In this document: positions 11,366-23,445 of the stretch, one piece after another
Position numbering within the stretch: position 1 is the first letter of the stretch
How the letters are laid out: each line of letters starts with the position of its first letter
Source: Ilex aquifolium
Taxonomy: Eukaryota; Streptophyta; Magnoliopsida; Aquifoliales; Aquifoliaceae
Length of the DNA stretch: 64,000 bases
NCBI GenBank assembly: GCA_951799425.1
Contig: OX637405.1
Coordinates: 28,436,635-28,500,634, forward strand
Direction of reading: 5' to 3'
Program-made: the position numbers and the translations under genes
Notes under the pieces: generated by a model
Databases searched by the model: none
Seen by the model: the letters and a program-made list of their open reading frames with translations, nothing else
What the model was told of the DNA's origin: nothing

Positions 11366-14300
11366 ATGAGCTTTTGGCATCGTGATTTAAGTGGACGTTT
11401 AACAAGAGAAGATTCAGATACTCTGTTTGGAAATTTATTTGATTTATCTGTGTCGAATCACTTCTTGCACACAATGGCTGCTAATCTTAATGGACATAGG
11501 CAGAATGATCTTCCCGAACGGGAAGATCATATTGATAGAGTGAGCAATCATGATGAGAATGATGTGGATAATTTGAATGTCAATCAGGGTAGGACGTTGC
11601 GTGAATATTTACAACCCGTACTTTTCACTGAACCGTCATGCATCATTTTTCCATTGAATGCCATTCATTTTGTTTTCAAACCTGGCATGATTCAACTACT
11701 TCCAAAATTCCTTGGTATAGGTGAAGAGAACCCATATTTGCACATCAGAGAATTTGGGGATGTATGTGCTACGTTTCATGATCAGAATGTGGCAATGGAT
11801 ATAGTCAGGCTGAAGTTATTTCCTTTTTCATTAAAGGAAAAAGCTAAAATTTGGTTATATTCGTTGAGATCTAGGTCTATAGGAACATGGCAAGAGATGC
11901 AGAAACAATTTTTAAAGAAATTTTTTCCCACACATCGCACAAATTCTTTGAAAAGACAGATAATGAATTTTTCTCAAAAGGAGTCTGAAAATTTTTATCA
12001 AAGTTGGGAAAGATTTAAAGACCTTTTTGCATCTTGCCCACATCATGGTTATGAAAGTTGGCGCATAATAAGTTTCTTTTATGAGGGTTTAGGCCCACAA
12101 TTGCGTCAATTTATAGAAATGATGTGTAATGGGGATTTCATGAATAAGGAACCAGATGATGCTTTTGACTATTTAGACCAATTAGCCGAGAATGCACAAT
12201 CTTGGGATACTACATCCCATGAGCCATCTAAGGGTAAAATGGCACAATCATCATCATCTAGTGGGGGTAAATACCAGTTGAGGGAGGAGGATGACCTAGG
12301 AGCTAGGATTGCCACCTTAACAAGACGGTTAGAGGCTATGGAGTACAAAAAGGTTAACCAGGTTGACACAGTTCAGGTTGAGGAGTTATGTAGTATCTGT
12401 GAAATTCCTGGACATCCTGTGACGGAGTGTCCATCATTACCTGCGTTAAAAGAAGTGTATGACCAAGCAAATGTTGTAAACACTTTTTCAAAGCCTTACA
12501 ATAATCCATACTCGAACACATACAATCCGGGGTGGAAGAATCATCCAAATTTTAGTTGGAGGAATGACAATCATGCATCACAACCACCCCAACAAAACTC
12601 TTCAAATGTTGCACCTTACATTCCACGCCCAAAAAGAGATATTGAGGAGGTGTTGTCACAATTCATGCAGGATCAACGAACATACAATAGACAAACAACT
12701 CAGGCTATTGAGGATATGAGGAGTGCAATCACTAAATTGACCATTGACCCTTGCCATCAGGAAAAAGGTAGACTTCCAGCACAACCACAACTGAACCCAC
12801 AGGGTCAATTTGTTGTAAATGAGACTTGCACTTCTGAGACTGTCCACGAGCATGTAAAATCTATCACTACACTCCGCAGTGGGAAAGAAATTAATAAAAC
12901 CATTCCTTTGGAAACTCAAGACTTTGAAAAGATTTCTCAACCCATGGAGAGTGATGATAAGATTAGCCTGCCTGAAAGTAATGAATCTGAAAAGTATGTT
13001 CCACCTGCACCATTCCCACAGAGATTGCTTACTTCTACTAGGCCTGTTGTGCATAATGATATGTTAGAGATTTTTAAGCAGGTGAAAATCAATATTCCCT
13101 TGTTGGATGCCATTAAACAAATACCTTCTTATGCAAAATTTTTGAAAGAGTTATGCACTGTTAAAAGGAAATTAAATGTGCAAAAGAAGGCATTTTTGAC
13201 TGAGCAGGTATCTTCTATTAAACAGCATAGAACTCCACCAAAATATAAAGACCCAGGTTGTCCTACTATTTCTTGTGTTATAGGCAACCATAGAATTGAA
13301 CAAGCATTACTGGATTTAGGAGCTAGTGTGAATTTGCTCCCTTATTCAGTATATGAGCAATTAGGGTTGGGGGAGTTAAAACCCACTTCGGTTACACTTC
13401 AATTAGCTGACCGATCAGTGAAGATACCGAGGGGTATAGTGGAAGATGTTTTAGTACAGGTTGATAAATTCTATTTTCCAGTGGATTTCATAATTTTAGA
13501 CACTCAACCTGTATTAAGTACTAGTGCTCAAATTCCCGTCATTTTAGGCAGACCATTCCTAGCAACTTCAAATGCTCTAATTAATTGCAGGAATGGTGTG
13601 ATGAAATTGACATTTGGGAATATGACATTAGAGCTCAACATTTTTAATGTGTGCAAACAACCTGGGAATATTGATGAGGATGTGCATGAAGTTAACATGA
13701 TTGAATCTATTGTTCCAAGCAGAGTGTATGATTCTTCCCTGTTTGATCCACTTGAAGCATGTTTGCTTGAACAATATTCTGAGTTAGAGATAGATGAAAA
13801 GAATGCTGACATTTCTGTTTCAACTAATATATTAAACTCTTTGCAGGTACTTGAAATGAGAGAGTTGAGACAGAGATTTGAGGAGCTCCCACCAAGAACT
13901 GATCCACCAATACCATCCAAGGATAAAGCCCCCAAGCTAGACCTCAAGCAATTACCGGTAGAATTGAAGTATGCATTTTTAGGAGATGATGAAACTTATC
14001 CGGTAATAATTTCTTCTCAATTGAATTCAGCACAGGAAGGTATGTTGTTACATCTTCTTAAGGAACATAAGAATGCAATTGGTTGGACTTTAGCTGATAT
14101 AAAAGGAATTAGTCCTTTGGTTTGCACCCACAAAATTTATTTGGAGGATAATGCTAAAACATCTAGGGAGATGCAACGTAGGCTAAATCCACATATGAAA
14201 GAAGTTGTGAAAAAAGAGGTGTTGAAACTGTTAGATGTAGGAATTATCTACCCTATTGCAGACAGCAAATGGGTAAGCCCCACACAAGTAGTTCCTAAGA

Positions 14301-16834
14301 AATCTGGAGTCACTGTAGTTGCCAATGAGAATAATGAGCTTGTGCCAACTAGGACAGTTACTGGTTGGAGAATGTGCATAGACTACAGGAGACTTAATGC
14401 TGTTACTAGAAAAGATCACTTCTCTTTACCTTTCATGGACCAAATTTTAGAAAGGGTAGCTTCACACTTATACTATTGTTTTTTAGATGGTTACTCTGGA
14501 TATAACCAGATTGAAATTGCCCTAGAAGACCAAGAGAAGACCACATTTACTTGCCCCTTTGGCACCTTTGCTTATCGAAGGATGCCTTTTGGACTATGCA
14601 ATGCACCTGCGACCTTTCAAAGGTGTATGCTGAGTATTTTCAGTGATATGGTTGAACGTTTTCTTGAAGTTTTTATGGATGATTTCACTGTTTTTGGTGA
14701 TTCCTATGATGACTGTTTATCTAACCTTGAAAAAGTGCTTATAAGATGTGAAGAAAAGAACCTGTTACTTAACTGGGAGAAGTGCCATTTCATGGTTAAA
14801 AAGGGAATTGTTCTTGGTCACATTGTCTCTTCTGAGGGAATTCAGGTGGATAAGGCAAAAATTGGATTAATCGCTGATTTACCTATTCCTAAAGCCCTTA
14901 AGGATGTTAGATCTTTCTTGGGTCATGCTGGTTTTTATAGGAGATTTATAAAGGATTTTAGTTCCATATCTAGACCACTTTGCAGTCTCCTAGGGAAAGA
15001 CACACCTTTTGAGTGGGATAATGCATGCCAAGAGTCTTTTGATAAGTTAAAGGGCATGCTTATCACTGCTCCAATCATGCAACCCCCAGATTGGAGTCTT
15101 CCTTTCGAAATCATGTGTGATGCCAGTGACTATGCTGTAGGGGAAGTTTTAGGACAAAGGAATGACAAAAAGCCTCATGTCATCTACTATGCCAGTAGGA
15201 CTTTAAATAGTGCACAGATGAATTATTCTACCACAGAAAAAGAGTTACTGGCTGTAGTATTCGCACTAGACAAATTCAGGTCATATTTAGTAGGTTTTCC
15301 CATTGTTATCTTCACAGACCATGCAGCTCTCAAATACTTATTAACTAAGAAAGATGCAAAACCGAGACTGTTGAGGTGGATCCTACTACTCCAAAAATTT
15401 GATATCACTATTAAAGATAAAAAAGGAGTGGAAAATGTAGTGGCTGACCATTTGTCTAGACTAGTGAGTGATGTGCCTATTGAGACAGTGCCGATCAAAG
15501 ATACTTTCCCAGATGAACAGTTGTTGGCAGTTTCTTCAATACCATGGTTTGCTGACATTGTGAATTTTCTTGTTACAGGTAACATGCCACCAGCTTGGAC
15601 TGCTTTGGATAAGAGGAAATTTTTAGTAGAGGTAAAGAGTTTCTTCTGGGATGACTCATATCTTTTCAAATATTGCCCAGATCAGATTATCCGGAGATGT
15701 GTACCCGATAATGAGGTAAGTAGCATTCTATCTTTTTGTCATGCGGGAGCCTGTGGAGGCCATTTTTCTATGAAAAAGACCGCTGCGAAAGTTTTGCAGT
15801 GTGGTTTTTATTGGCCTACAATTTTTAAGGATGCTCATAACTTTTGTAAAGTGTGTGAGCGATGTCAAAAACTAGGGGGATTAACCCGTAGGAACATGAT
15901 GCCCCTAAACCCAATTTTGATTATAGAAATTTTTGACTGTTGGGGAATAGATTTCATGGGTCCTTTCCCCCCATCTTTTGGGTATATGTACATTTTAGTG
16001 GGAATAGATTATGTCTCTAAGTGGGTTGAAGCTATACCATGTCGGACAAATGATCATAAAGTTGTTTTGAAATTTTTAAAGGAAAATATTTTGTCCAGAT
16101 TTGGTATACCTAGAGCCATTATCAGTGATGGGGGATTGCATTTCTGTAATAGGCCTTTTGAGAATTTGATGAAAAAATATGGTGTAACACATAAAGTTGC
16201 GACTCCCTATCACCCACAGACAAGTGGTCAAGTAGAGCTTGCTAATCGGGAAATTTCTTACATTTTGGAAAAAACGGTGAATCCAGATCGTAAAGATTGG
16301 TCGTTACGACTACTCGATGCATTATGGGCATACCGAACTGCATATAAATCCCCGATTGGTATGTCTCCATATAGATTGATTTATGGAAAAGCTTGTCACT
16401 TGCCTGTGGAATTAGAGCATAAAGCATATTGGGCCATTAAAATGTTCAACTTTAGTTTTGACCAAGCTGGCACTGCACGAAAATTACAGCTAAATGAGCT
16501 TGATGAGATCCGCAATGAAGCATATGAGAACTCTAGAATCAGTAAAGAACGCATGAAGGTGTTTCATGATAAGAATATTGTGCGTAAAAACTTTACACCT
16601 GCACAGAAAGTTCTTCTTTATAATTCTAGGCTTCACATCTTTAAAGGAAAGCTTCGGACTAGATGGAGTGGTCCGTACGTTGTCAAGGAAGTATTCCCAT
16701 ATGGAACAGTGGAGATTGAAAACCCAAGTAATGGGAACATTTTTAAGGTTAATGGACAAAGATTGAAACCATTCTTGGAGGAAGGTATCATGGAAGTGGA
16801 ATCCATCGAATTGATGGATCCCCACTATGAATAA
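11366..16834 (+). CDS. Athila-type gag-pol polyprotein
   Basis: One uninterrupted 1822-aa frame. Gag covers about residues 110-280, with a CCHC knuckle [14 protein letters not shown] near 342. The aspartic protease has DLGAS near 649; the Leu at the usual Ser/Thr position is common in this clade. Reverse transcriptase spans about 985-1145 with active site FMDDF near 1105. RNase H has CDASDYAVG near 1250. Integrase has an H..H..C..C zinc motif from about 1458 and a core D1528, D1587, E1623 with exact DD35E spacing. It would form virus-like particles, copy the RNA and integrate the DNA. No frameshift separates gag from pol, so protein ratios would need protein-level control. The start is the first ATG of the open frame; internal Met codons such as MAANLNG are alternatives. 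Confidence 0.95.
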   Translation: MSFWHRDLSGRLTREDSDTLFGNLFDLSVSNHFLHTMAANLNGHRQNDLPEREDHIDRVSNHDENDVDNLNVNQGRTLREYLQPVLFTEPSCIIFPLNAIHFVFKPGMIQLLPKFLGIGEENPYLHIREFGDVCATFHDQNVAMDIVRLKLFPFSLKEKAKIWLYSLRSRSIGTWQEMQKQFLKKFFPTHRTNSLKRQIMNFSQKESENFYQSWERFKDLFASCPHHGYESWRIISFFYEGLGPQLRQFIEMMCNGDFMNKEPDDAFDYLDQLAENAQSWDTTSHEPSKGKMAQSSSSSGGKYQLREEDDLGARIATLTRRLEAMEYKKVNQVDTVQVEELCSICEIPGHPVTECPSLPALKEVYDQANVVNTFSKPYNNPYSNTYNPGWKNHPNFSWRNDNHASQPPQQNSSNVAPYIPRPKRDIEEVLSQFMQDQRTYNRQTTQAIEDMRSAITKLTIDPCHQEKGRLPAQPQLNPQGQFVVNETCTSETVHEHVKSITTLRSGKEINKTIPLETQDFEKISQPMESDDKISLPESNESEKYVPPAPFPQRLLTSTRPVVHNDMLEIFKQVKINIPLLDAIKQIPSYAKFLKELCTVKRKLNVQKKAFLTEQVSSIKQHRTPPKYKDPGCPTISCVIGNHRIEQALLDLGASVNLLPYSVYEQLGLGELKPTSVTLQLADRSVKIPRGIVEDVLVQVDKFYFPVDFIILDTQPVLSTSAQIPVILGRPFLATSNALINCRNGVMKLTFGNMTLELNIFNVCKQPGNIDEDVHEVNMIESIVPSRVYDSSLFDPLEACLLEQYSELEIDEKNADISVSTNILNSLQVLEMRELRQRFEELPPRTDPPIPSKDKAPKLDLKQLPVELKYAFLGDDETYPVIISSQLNSAQEGMLLHLLKEHKNAIGWTLADIKGISPLVCTHKIYLEDNAKTSREMQRRLNPHMKEVVKKEVLKLLDVGIIYPIADSKWVSPTQVVPKKSGVTVVANENNELVPTRTVTGWRMCIDYRRLNAVTRKDHFSLPFMDQILERVASHLYYCFLDGYSGYNQIEIALEDQEKTTFTCPFGTFAYRRMPFGLCNAPATFQRCMLSIFSDMVERFLEVFMDDFTVFGDSYDDCLSNLEKVLIRCEEKNLLLNWEKCHFMVKKGIVLGHIVSSEGIQVDKAKIGLIADLPIPKALKDVRSFLGHAGFYRRFIKDFSSISRPLCSLLGKDTPFEWDNACQESFDKLKGMLITAPIMQPPDWSLPFEIMCDASDYAVGEVLGQRNDKKPHVIYYASRTLNSAQMNYSTTEKELLAVVFALDKFRSYLVGFPIVIFTDHAALKYLLTKKDAKPRLLRWILLLQKFDITIKDKKGVENVVADHLSRLVSDVPIETVPIKDTFPDEQLLAVSSIPWFADIVNFLVTGNMPPAWTALDKRKFLVEVKSFFWDDSYLFKYCPDQIIRRCVPDNEVSSILSFCHAGACGGHFSMKKTAAKVLQCGFYWPTIFKDAHNFCKVCERCQKLGGLTRRNMMPLNPILIIEIFDCWGIDFMGPFPPSFGYMYILVGIDYVSKWVEAIPCRTNDHKVVLKFLKENILSRFGIPRAIISDGGLHFCNRPFENLMKKYGVTHKVATPYHPQTSGQVELANREISYILEKTVNPDRKDWSLRLLDALWAYRTAYKSPIGMSPYRLIYGKACHLPVELEHKAYWAIKMFNFSFDQAGTARKLQLNELDEIRNEAYENSRISKERMKVFHDKNIVRKNFTPAQKVLLYNSRLHIFKGKLRTRWSGPYVVKEVFPYGTVEIENPSNGNIFKVNGQRLKPFLEEGIMEVESIELMDPHYE

Positions 16835-16959
16835 TCTGTCTCAAACCATTTGGTGTATACTGTTGTATATTAGTGTATGTTGTTTTCTCTTTAATTTTTC
16901 TACAGATGCATGAGCACATTTTACGCGCATCCGGTATGTTCTTTCTATCCCTTATTTGA

Positions 16960-17030
16960 TCTTACTCTATGTATTCATACATTGCGGACAATGCAAATTT
17001 TTGAGTGGGGGGGTGGAGAGCATTTACTTG
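16960..17030 (+). other. Post-pol conserved motif (GCGGACAATG ... GTGGGGGGGTGGAG)
   Basis: A short non-coding stretch ending in a G-rich run. A close counterpart, GGGGACAATGTTCAG followed by TTGGGGGGGTGTGG, occurs at 62287-62321 in the second Athila-like element, marking equivalent positions. It may be an internal polypurine or regulatory site; function unknown. Confidence 0.6.
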
Positions 17031-17239
17031 ATAATACAAAGCATATTGAATTTTGAAAAAAAAATTTTGAATTTGATGTGCACATGCAACTGTGTTTATT
17101 TTTTTTAGATAGTTAAGTAGAATTTTCTTATTTTTGGCCTTTTTGGCCTTAGAAATTTTTAGAAGTAGAAGGGAATCACTTGGGAGAGAAATAGTTGAAG
17201 AAAAGTGTGAATTTTTCTAAGTATAGAGAAATAACTCAC

Positions 17240-17520
17240 TGGAACACGCGTCCGAACGCAAGGACATAGAGCAAAACCTACTGGAAGTCGCGTCCGGACG
17301 GGATCCAAAAGCCTGAACTCTCTGGACTTCGCGTCCGGACGGAATACCAACACGCGTCCGGACGGGAAAGCCAAACGTTTGAAATTCAGAGTACGCGTCC
17401 GGACAGTTGAACCCCATGTGTCCGGACGCGTGATCTTTAAGGCTAATTAATGCGGCAGTTGAGGCGCGTCCGGACGGGTTAACCCCATGCGTCCGGACGC
17501 GTGTGAAAAATCTATAAATA
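17240..17520 (+). promoter_or_regulatory. Internal promoter-like region: eight CGTCCGGACG palindromes and a TATA box
   Basis: Eight copies or one-base variants of GCGTCCGGACG lie near 17248, 17290, 17331, 17354, 17394, 17418, 17465 and 17489, then TATAAATA at 17513-17520, 87 bases before the ATG at 17607. The LTR has the same architecture with four palindromes, and both share the lead-in ACTGGAACACGCGTCCG. The third ORF may therefore have its own promoter, duplicated from the LTR. Confidence 0.6.
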
Positions 17521-17606
17521 CCGACTATCCGGTCAGTATTTCTTGCACTTCCAAAACCAGAATACATTCCCTCTTCCTCTATACCTGCCTTTCATCCCGT
17601 TTTGCC

Positions 17607-18701
17607 ATGGCACCACCTAGAGCCTCAACCTCTAAGACACCCCGAACCAGTACTCACGAGCCTCAAGAGGAAGAGGACACCACTTTTGACCCAGTCCGCT
17701 TCCAGATTTTGGAAGAAAAGGTGAGGTTTTTCAAGTACTATGCAACAAAACCTATTGTATGTGAGAGGAAGGTTGAGCATGAAGATTTTGCCAGGCTGGG
17801 AGTTCAGGAACTAATAGTGTCTAGGAGGTGGGCCGGTTTTATGGGGAAGGAGTGGCTGTGCATCCCCATTCTAGCTAGAGAGTTTTACAGTAATGCCAAT
17901 GACTGTGGAGATGGAGTTATCACTACCTATGTTCGGGGGAAGAATATTAGGGTGGACGCCACTGTCATAGCTAGGCTAGTTGGAATGAGTCAGGCTCGGG
18001 TGGTCAATCCGGAGTACCCACAGAATTATGCTGGAAATGAGGTGGGGAAGGAGCTACTTGGGGACCCGGACTTTGTGTGGACAGAGAATGTGAAGTTTCT
18101 CCAGCAGGGAGATTTGACCAACAAGTACAAAATTCTCAATTTGATTTCGGTATCAAATATTTTTCCTTTGTTGAGAAATAACCACATCTATCTTGACCGA
18201 GCCAGACTCCTCTATGCCATAGGTACTCGTAAGACCATAGACCTTCCCTCACTCATCTTTTCTGAAATGCGGAGAGCCATCGTTGACCCGAAAAAACCAT
18301 CTCTCCCTTTTGCTGGCTTGGCTACTGCCTTGTGCGAGCAAGCAGGGGTGGTGATTGATGCCACAATGGAGCGGGCAAAGAAAGTGGTGGCACTCAACTC
18401 TGGCACCCTTTTGAAGAGTCAGAGTGTAGCCAGGCCAGTGCCAGGAGAGAGGGGTCCAGGTCAGGAGCAGGCAGCACCACCAGGGGTGGGACAAGATGAG
18501 GAGGATTGGGATCAGTTTCTCAGTATTGATGAGGACTTTGAGATACCAGTGGATGAGGACACTGATCCCAGGACTGATAGGCAGATCTTGTTTGAGTTGT
18601 TGAGAGGACAGAGAGAGATGAGGAAGGAGATGAAGGAGTTGAGGGCACAGATGAGAGGGCTAGGGCACAGTTCTCATGATCAGGCAGGCCCCTCATCTTA
18701 G
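17607..18701 (+). CDS. Athila env-position ORF, plant transposon protein domain
   Basis: 364 aa from the ATG in GCCATGG, the first after the TATA box; the frame is open from 17487. Residues about 25-250 resemble the 'putative plant transposon protein' domain of Athila-like elements: RFFKYYATKPIVCERK, then a RRWAGF..KEWLCIPILAREFYSNA block, then VRGKNIRVDATVIARLVGM. The tail is acidic (DEDWDQFLSIDEDFEIPVDED-like composition) and ends in a charged probable coiled coil (REMRKEMKELRAQMRGL). No signal peptide or membrane segment is visible, so it is not a typical envelope protein despite its position. Its role in the element's cycle is unknown. Confidence 0.8.
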   Translation: MAPPRASTSKTPRTSTHEPQEEEDTTFDPVRFQILEEKVRFFKYYATKPIVCERKVEHEDFARLGVQELIVSRRWAGFMGKEWLCIPILAREFYSNANDCGDGVITTYVRGKNIRVDATVIARLVGMSQARVVNPEYPQNYAGNEVGKELLGDPDFVWTENVKFLQQGDLTNKYKILNLISVSNIFPLLRNNHIYLDRARLLYAIGTRKTIDLPSLIFSEMRRAIVDPKKPSLPFAGLATALCEQAGVVIDATMERAKKVVALNSGTLLKSQSVARPVPGERGPGQEQAAPPGVGQDEEDWDQFLSIDEDFEIPVDEDTDPRTDRQILFELLRGQREMRKEMKELRAQMRGLGHSSHDQAGPSS

Positions 18702-20511
18702 GATTATTTCTTCTAGGTCCCGGGGTTTGACAGTTGTCTCTTTTATTTTCTTTACTGTATTTGTGCAATCAAAGCCTATTTCGGGTAGTTTTTGTTAGGC
18801 TTGATTTCTTTTCTCTTTTGAATATGCATTGTACTTGAATTCTCAGTATTATATAAAATGCATATTTTGTTTGGTGTGTTACCAAATATCTAAACAACAT
18901 TGTTATGAATAAGTTGATACCACAATATAGAAATAATTTGCTCAACTTTAAATTTGCAACTGTTTAAGCATCACAGAGAACTTTATTTTATATTTCTGTA
19001 TCTCGTATCATATTCTTATAAAAAACTCAAAATTTGTGCACTTTAGACTTTACCAAGTTGAAAATTTGTTAGGTATGTTACCTTGAGAACTTGAAACATA
19101 TAGTGGAGATGCATAAAAACCCTAGTGAGTTTTGATCCAATCTTTCTTGGAGGGTTATTTACATTTACTCAATAAAAAAATATTTTTATTCAGCTAATCT
19201 CCTTCAATAATCTCATTATTTTTTGTTTTGGTTAACACCAATATTGTGAATGATTGCTTGACTTTGAATTATTTGCATGGGGAGTGTGTTATCAAAAGCT
19301 CTTGAGATATGATTTTAGGCCATCTTTGTCATTATTTGAGTCTAAACCTTATTCTTTGAATATTATTATCCCTAGAAGCCATGATTGAGCCTTTAAAGCA
19401 AAATTTTATTTCTTATACCCAACATATAATAACCAAGCCAATGAGAAAAAAAAAATAATATCTTTTACCCTTGGTTATCCTGAGATTGAATTTTTATTGT
19501 TTATGTAATTTGGGAGATGTTGGTTTAGCAAAAAAAAAATTGAAAAAAAAAAAAAAAGGAAAGACAATATGTCTAGCAGTGAAAAAAAACAGATTGAAAA
19601 AAAAAAAAGAGAAAAAATAGCAAGCATGTGTTTGAAAAAAAAAAATATATATATGAACAAGTGATGTAAATTGTGCTTCTAAAAGATGAGAGTGAAAGGC
19701 CATGGAAAAAAGTTTGGTTGTGTAATGTACATGTTCTCTCGGGATAATCATTTTTGAATTCCTGACTATCTTTCGTTTCAAAACCCTAATCCCAAGACCC
19801 CATTACAACCTTAAATAAAGACCTATTTGATCTCAAGAGTGTATTGATGGATGCATGACTTGTGTGAATAAGGAAGAGAATGGCGATTATTTATTTATTG
19901 TGTGTTGATTTCCTTTCATGAGATTATGTCAAGTCATTTTCTTTTGGATTACAATTATTTCAATGGAACATGTGAGCAGTATTTTGTGTTGATTTAAATA
20001 TCCTCCACTCACATGTGATACTTGCGTGTATAGTCATTATAATCTGAGAGAATTGTTCATGAGTGAATTATCTAGTGAGATTTGGCATTGAGATGAATAG
20101 TTGATAGTTGTAGAGGAGATTACCAGATAAATTATTGACTTGGTATAATTAACCCACACTACACACGAGTTTATATGAGAATATGATAAGTGCATACAGC
20201 GATATACCGCATAGTTCTATATGTTGTTTTGCATATGCTTATAAAAAAGTTTGTGTTTTAGAATTTCAATAATGTGGTAGCAACTTATATTGTACAAGTG
20301 TTATTCAGATGTTTGAGCACAAGGTAATGTTTGTGGGTATCATCTCTGGAAACCCTCACGAGACTATACTCGTCCACTAGGGGAAACCTAGGGGTTTAAA
20401 GGCTTGTTGCATATGCTAAATGCAATCGTGAAGCCTACGAAAATGGTTATGTCTTTTGTTTTTGTTAGTATTCTGTTTTTATTTGCTTGTCTTACTAGGG
20501 ACTAGCAAGGT
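18702..20511 (+). other. 3' untranslated region of the Athila-type element
   Basis: 1.8 kb AT-rich and non-coding. Several segments (GTGGAGATG, CAATAATCTCATTAT, GATATGAT.TTAGGCCAT, ATTATCCCTAG, GATTGAGC, ACCAAGCCA.TGAG) are conserved in order at 63450-63830 of the second Athila-like element. A-rich runs at 19530-19650 give spurious frames. Confidence 0.7.
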
Positions 20512-20526
20512 TTAAGTGGGGGGGTA
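20512..20526 (+). other. Polypurine tract
   Basis: AAGTGGGGGGGTA directly precedes the 3' LTR, in the position expected for plus-strand priming. Confidence 0.8.
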
Positions 20527-21607
20527 TGATTCAGGTCTAATATTTACATTTGTCAGAGGTAATATTAATCATTTTATTGTGAAAGTGTGATATTTATGAT
20601 GATTTAATTGAAGATTAAGGCTATGAGAATAAAAGATGAGTTGTGTTGTTTTGCAGGTTAATAGTGCACAATTGGAGTGAAGCTATGAGAAGAAAGGAAG
20701 CATAGCTCAGGACGGATCACACTGGAACACGCGTCCGGACGGAGGAAGTATACGCGTCCGGACGCGATTGGCAGAAAGTTGACAAACGAAGCAAGGACCA
20801 TTCTGGAAGGCGCGTCCGGACGGTTGAGAGAGTCGCGTCCGGACGCGTGTCAAACCTCTGCTGCCGAATTTAGAATCCTAGTGGGATGCAATCTCTGGGG
20901 AATGTAATTTATAAATACAAACCTAGGACTTTGTAAAGGATCTATCTTTATTCTCTTTGTTTTTAGTCTATTTTTCTGAATCCTTTACCATGTCTGGCTA
21001 GAAGGCTAAGCTAGGGCTAGGGGAAAATCTCTCAACGGAGTACGGTATTTTTATTGACTCTTGTACTTAAGGATTTATGAAACTGTGTTAATTTAATTCC
21101 TAATATTTTAGCAAAGTGTTTATGCTGTATAAATTCTTGAGTTGTTGTGCCACGTACATCGATTGCTTGAGTTTCCCTGCGTGTAAATCACTGGTTATTC
21201 CACGCTGGAAGGATTAACATTATTTCATAGAATAATATGATTGAATGATTATTCAGGTTCCTGGTAGTCGTTTGATTATAACTTTTGGATTTATCACTTG
21301 ATTTGTTAATTGGATTAACTGACATTTAATTCTTCTTTTAAGTCAAGCTTTGAGTATTTAACTATTACTGTATGAAGTTGAGAGGGAGTACCTGATGCTC
21401 TAGTATTTTATTTATTACTATTTCAATTACCAAAATCATTTTTCTCCAATCAACAATTTTCCAAATAAATCTTTTTCCTTTCAAATTATTTTTGTTGTTT
21501 GTGTGATTGTTCCTTGTTACAATTCCTCGTGGGATCGAACTCGGACTTCCGAGATTATATTACTTTGCTCAACCTGCGCTTGGGTTTACACTTTTAAAGT
21601 TGAAGCA
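20527..21607 (+). repeat. 3' LTR of the Athila-type element
   Basis: 1081 bp, identical to the 5' LTR except at four substitutions and with no indel. It is followed by the duplication GCAGG (21608-21612) and then the native hAT intron (TAAACTTATTG). Confidence 0.95.
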
Positions 21608-21710
21608 GCAGGTAAACTTATTGTTTACCAATTTATATTTTTATTATTGATAAGTATTATCATTTTGGATGTTATCATTTATAAGTGTTATCATTATTTA
21701 TATTGTGTAG

Positions 21711-23445
21711 CTTATTACTTGAACCCCACATACCATTATGAAGAAGATGTTGGTGTGTTAGAAAGTTTGTTGGGTTCGCTTCGGATCGTTGTGTCTAGAT
21801 TAGAGACAAATCCAAACAAGGCTGCTGAAGCACTTGCAGAGGTAATACTTTAGTATTTCAATCTCAGTTTATAAATGTGTTAAATTAATATATAACATCA
21901 ACATATACATGATATTTAGGTAAAAATATTTCGGGAGGCTATGTATTGTTTTGCTGACCAAGCTGCAATTAGAGGAAGATCAAAAAGTGATCCAGGTAAT
22001 TAAGTAGATTATTTGCACACTTATATTTTGTTCTCATGATTTTCTATTTATATTTTTCTTTAAGGTTTTAATATGTTTCTTATTATTATGCAGCTGAATG
22101 GTGGTTTATGTATGACACTGATGCTCCAAATTTGAGAAGGATTGCTATGAGAATATTGTCGCAAACAGCCTCATCTAGTGGTTGTGAGAGAAACTGGAGC
22201 ACATTTGCTCTCATTCATACTAAAGTGCGGAATCGACTTAATTATCAAAAGTTAGAAAGGCTGGTGTTTGCACAATATAACATGAGGTTGAAGTTAAAGC
22301 ACCTTATGAATGACAAAAAAGGGTATGAATTCAGACCTATAGACTTAACCACTGTTTTTGATGAAAACGAAGGTATTTCGGAGTGGTTAGATGATCCTGG
22401 TGATGCACTTTTAGATGAACTTGATGATGATGGGCAACCAACAAGACCAAACACTTTCCTGACAACGTGGGCAAATCGTTTTTCCGATGACAATGGAGGC
22501 GTAGGCCTAAGTCAAGGTGTTGTGCCACCACGAAAATCAAGATCCAAAATAAGTAAAGAAGGATCAAGTAAAGCAATGGATGATGAAGAGTTTGACAGAC
22601 TAATGAGAGGTCCACCAAGATGTAAGCAACCTATCACTGTCACTAGTAGTACTGAGGATGATCATAATGGTGATGGTAGCAATGATGATGGTGGTGAAGA
22701 TGATGATGAAGATAGTGGTGGTGGTAGTGGAGATGGTGACAGTGGAGGTGGTGATAGCCATGGACATGGAGGCGATGGAGGTGGTGGTGATGGAGATACG
22801 GGGAGCCAAAGTCCACATGGAATTGTATTCACTGTAGAGGAAGAATTTACACATGCTACACAAGATGAAGATCATGGCTCTCGACGAATGCTTCAATATG
22901 AACGACGCTCAAAATCAACTCGAGATCGTCAACGTGAGCGTACTCAAAATCCGATCACTCCACATGGTATGGATGCTATTAGGCAGAGAGCTGATATGAT
23001 TAATGATGATTTTTCTACTATGAGTATAAGTGGAAGTGGAAGTGGAAGTGAACGCCATAATTATGGTTCGTCGTCTTCATATGGTTATGGTTCTGGACAT
23101 GGCATTCCCTCATATGATTATGGATCGGGGTATGACACACGAGGATATGAACATGGATCCTCAACATATGGTTATGGATCTGGCAATGACTCCCAGACAT
23201 CCTCCTCATATAGACAAGATGAAGGTTGGCAAGGGACTGGTGCATTCTTTCCCCAACAGATTGGATGTAGTATTGCAGACTATCAGAGGTTTGGGAGAGA
23301 GTATGATGCATATTATCGTAATAATATGAGTTGGAGTAACTATTGTCATCATATTTATGTCACATATGGAGTTTCTCTTAGTAGCTACCCAGAGCCTACA
23401 CCGATGTATGAGCTTGCTCGACACTCCACAGGGGGATGGATGTAA
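21711..23445 (+). CDS. hAT transposase, exons 2-4 (dimerisation domain and Gly/Ser/Tyr-rich tail)
   Basis: Exon 2 is 21711-21841, exon 3 21920-21995 and exon 4 22094-23445; all junctions use GT-AG and keep one frame with exon 1. They encode residues 575-1093. The hAT dimerisation domain lies in residues about 575-700, with AYYLNP, then EWWFMYDTDAPNLRR, and SSSGCERNWSTFALIH containing candidate catalytic E675. After about residue 760 the protein becomes acidic Asp/Gly-rich, then Tyr/Gly/Ser repeats (SYGYGSGHG, STYGYGSGN), ending in GGWM. That tail is low-complexity and probably disordered. The exon 2 acceptor TGTGTAG at 21704-21710 lies just past the retroelement. Exon limits are inferred from splice signals and frame continuity. 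Confidence 0.88.

Larger units (their letters stand above)
10107..21607 (+). mobile_element. Complete Athila-type Ty3/gypsy LTR retrotransposon
   Basis: This 11,501-bp element has two 1081-bp LTRs (TG...CA), a 5-bp duplication GCAGG, a tRNA-Asp primer site, one gag-pol frame, a third ORF in the env position, a 1.8 kb 3' untranslated region and a G-rich polypurine tract. The LTRs differ at only four positions (10506/20926, 10854/21274, 10919/21339, 11119/21539), so the insertion is recent. The tRNA-Asp primer and the extra ORF after pol fit the Athila/Tat branch. With all parts in place it looks autonomous. Confidence 0.93.

Noticed and set aside
12169-16825. Minus-strand frames of 60-150 codons opposite gag-pol
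   Set aside because: They are antisense shadows of a conserved 1822-codon frame, with no known domain.
17487-17606. Upstream ATG of the third Athila ORF
   Set aside because: It lies before the TATA box at 17513; the ATG at 17607 is in a better context and starts the conserved part.
22245-23424. Minus- and plus-strand frames overlapping transposase exon 4
   Set aside because: Shadows of the low-complexity acidic and Tyr/Gly tail.
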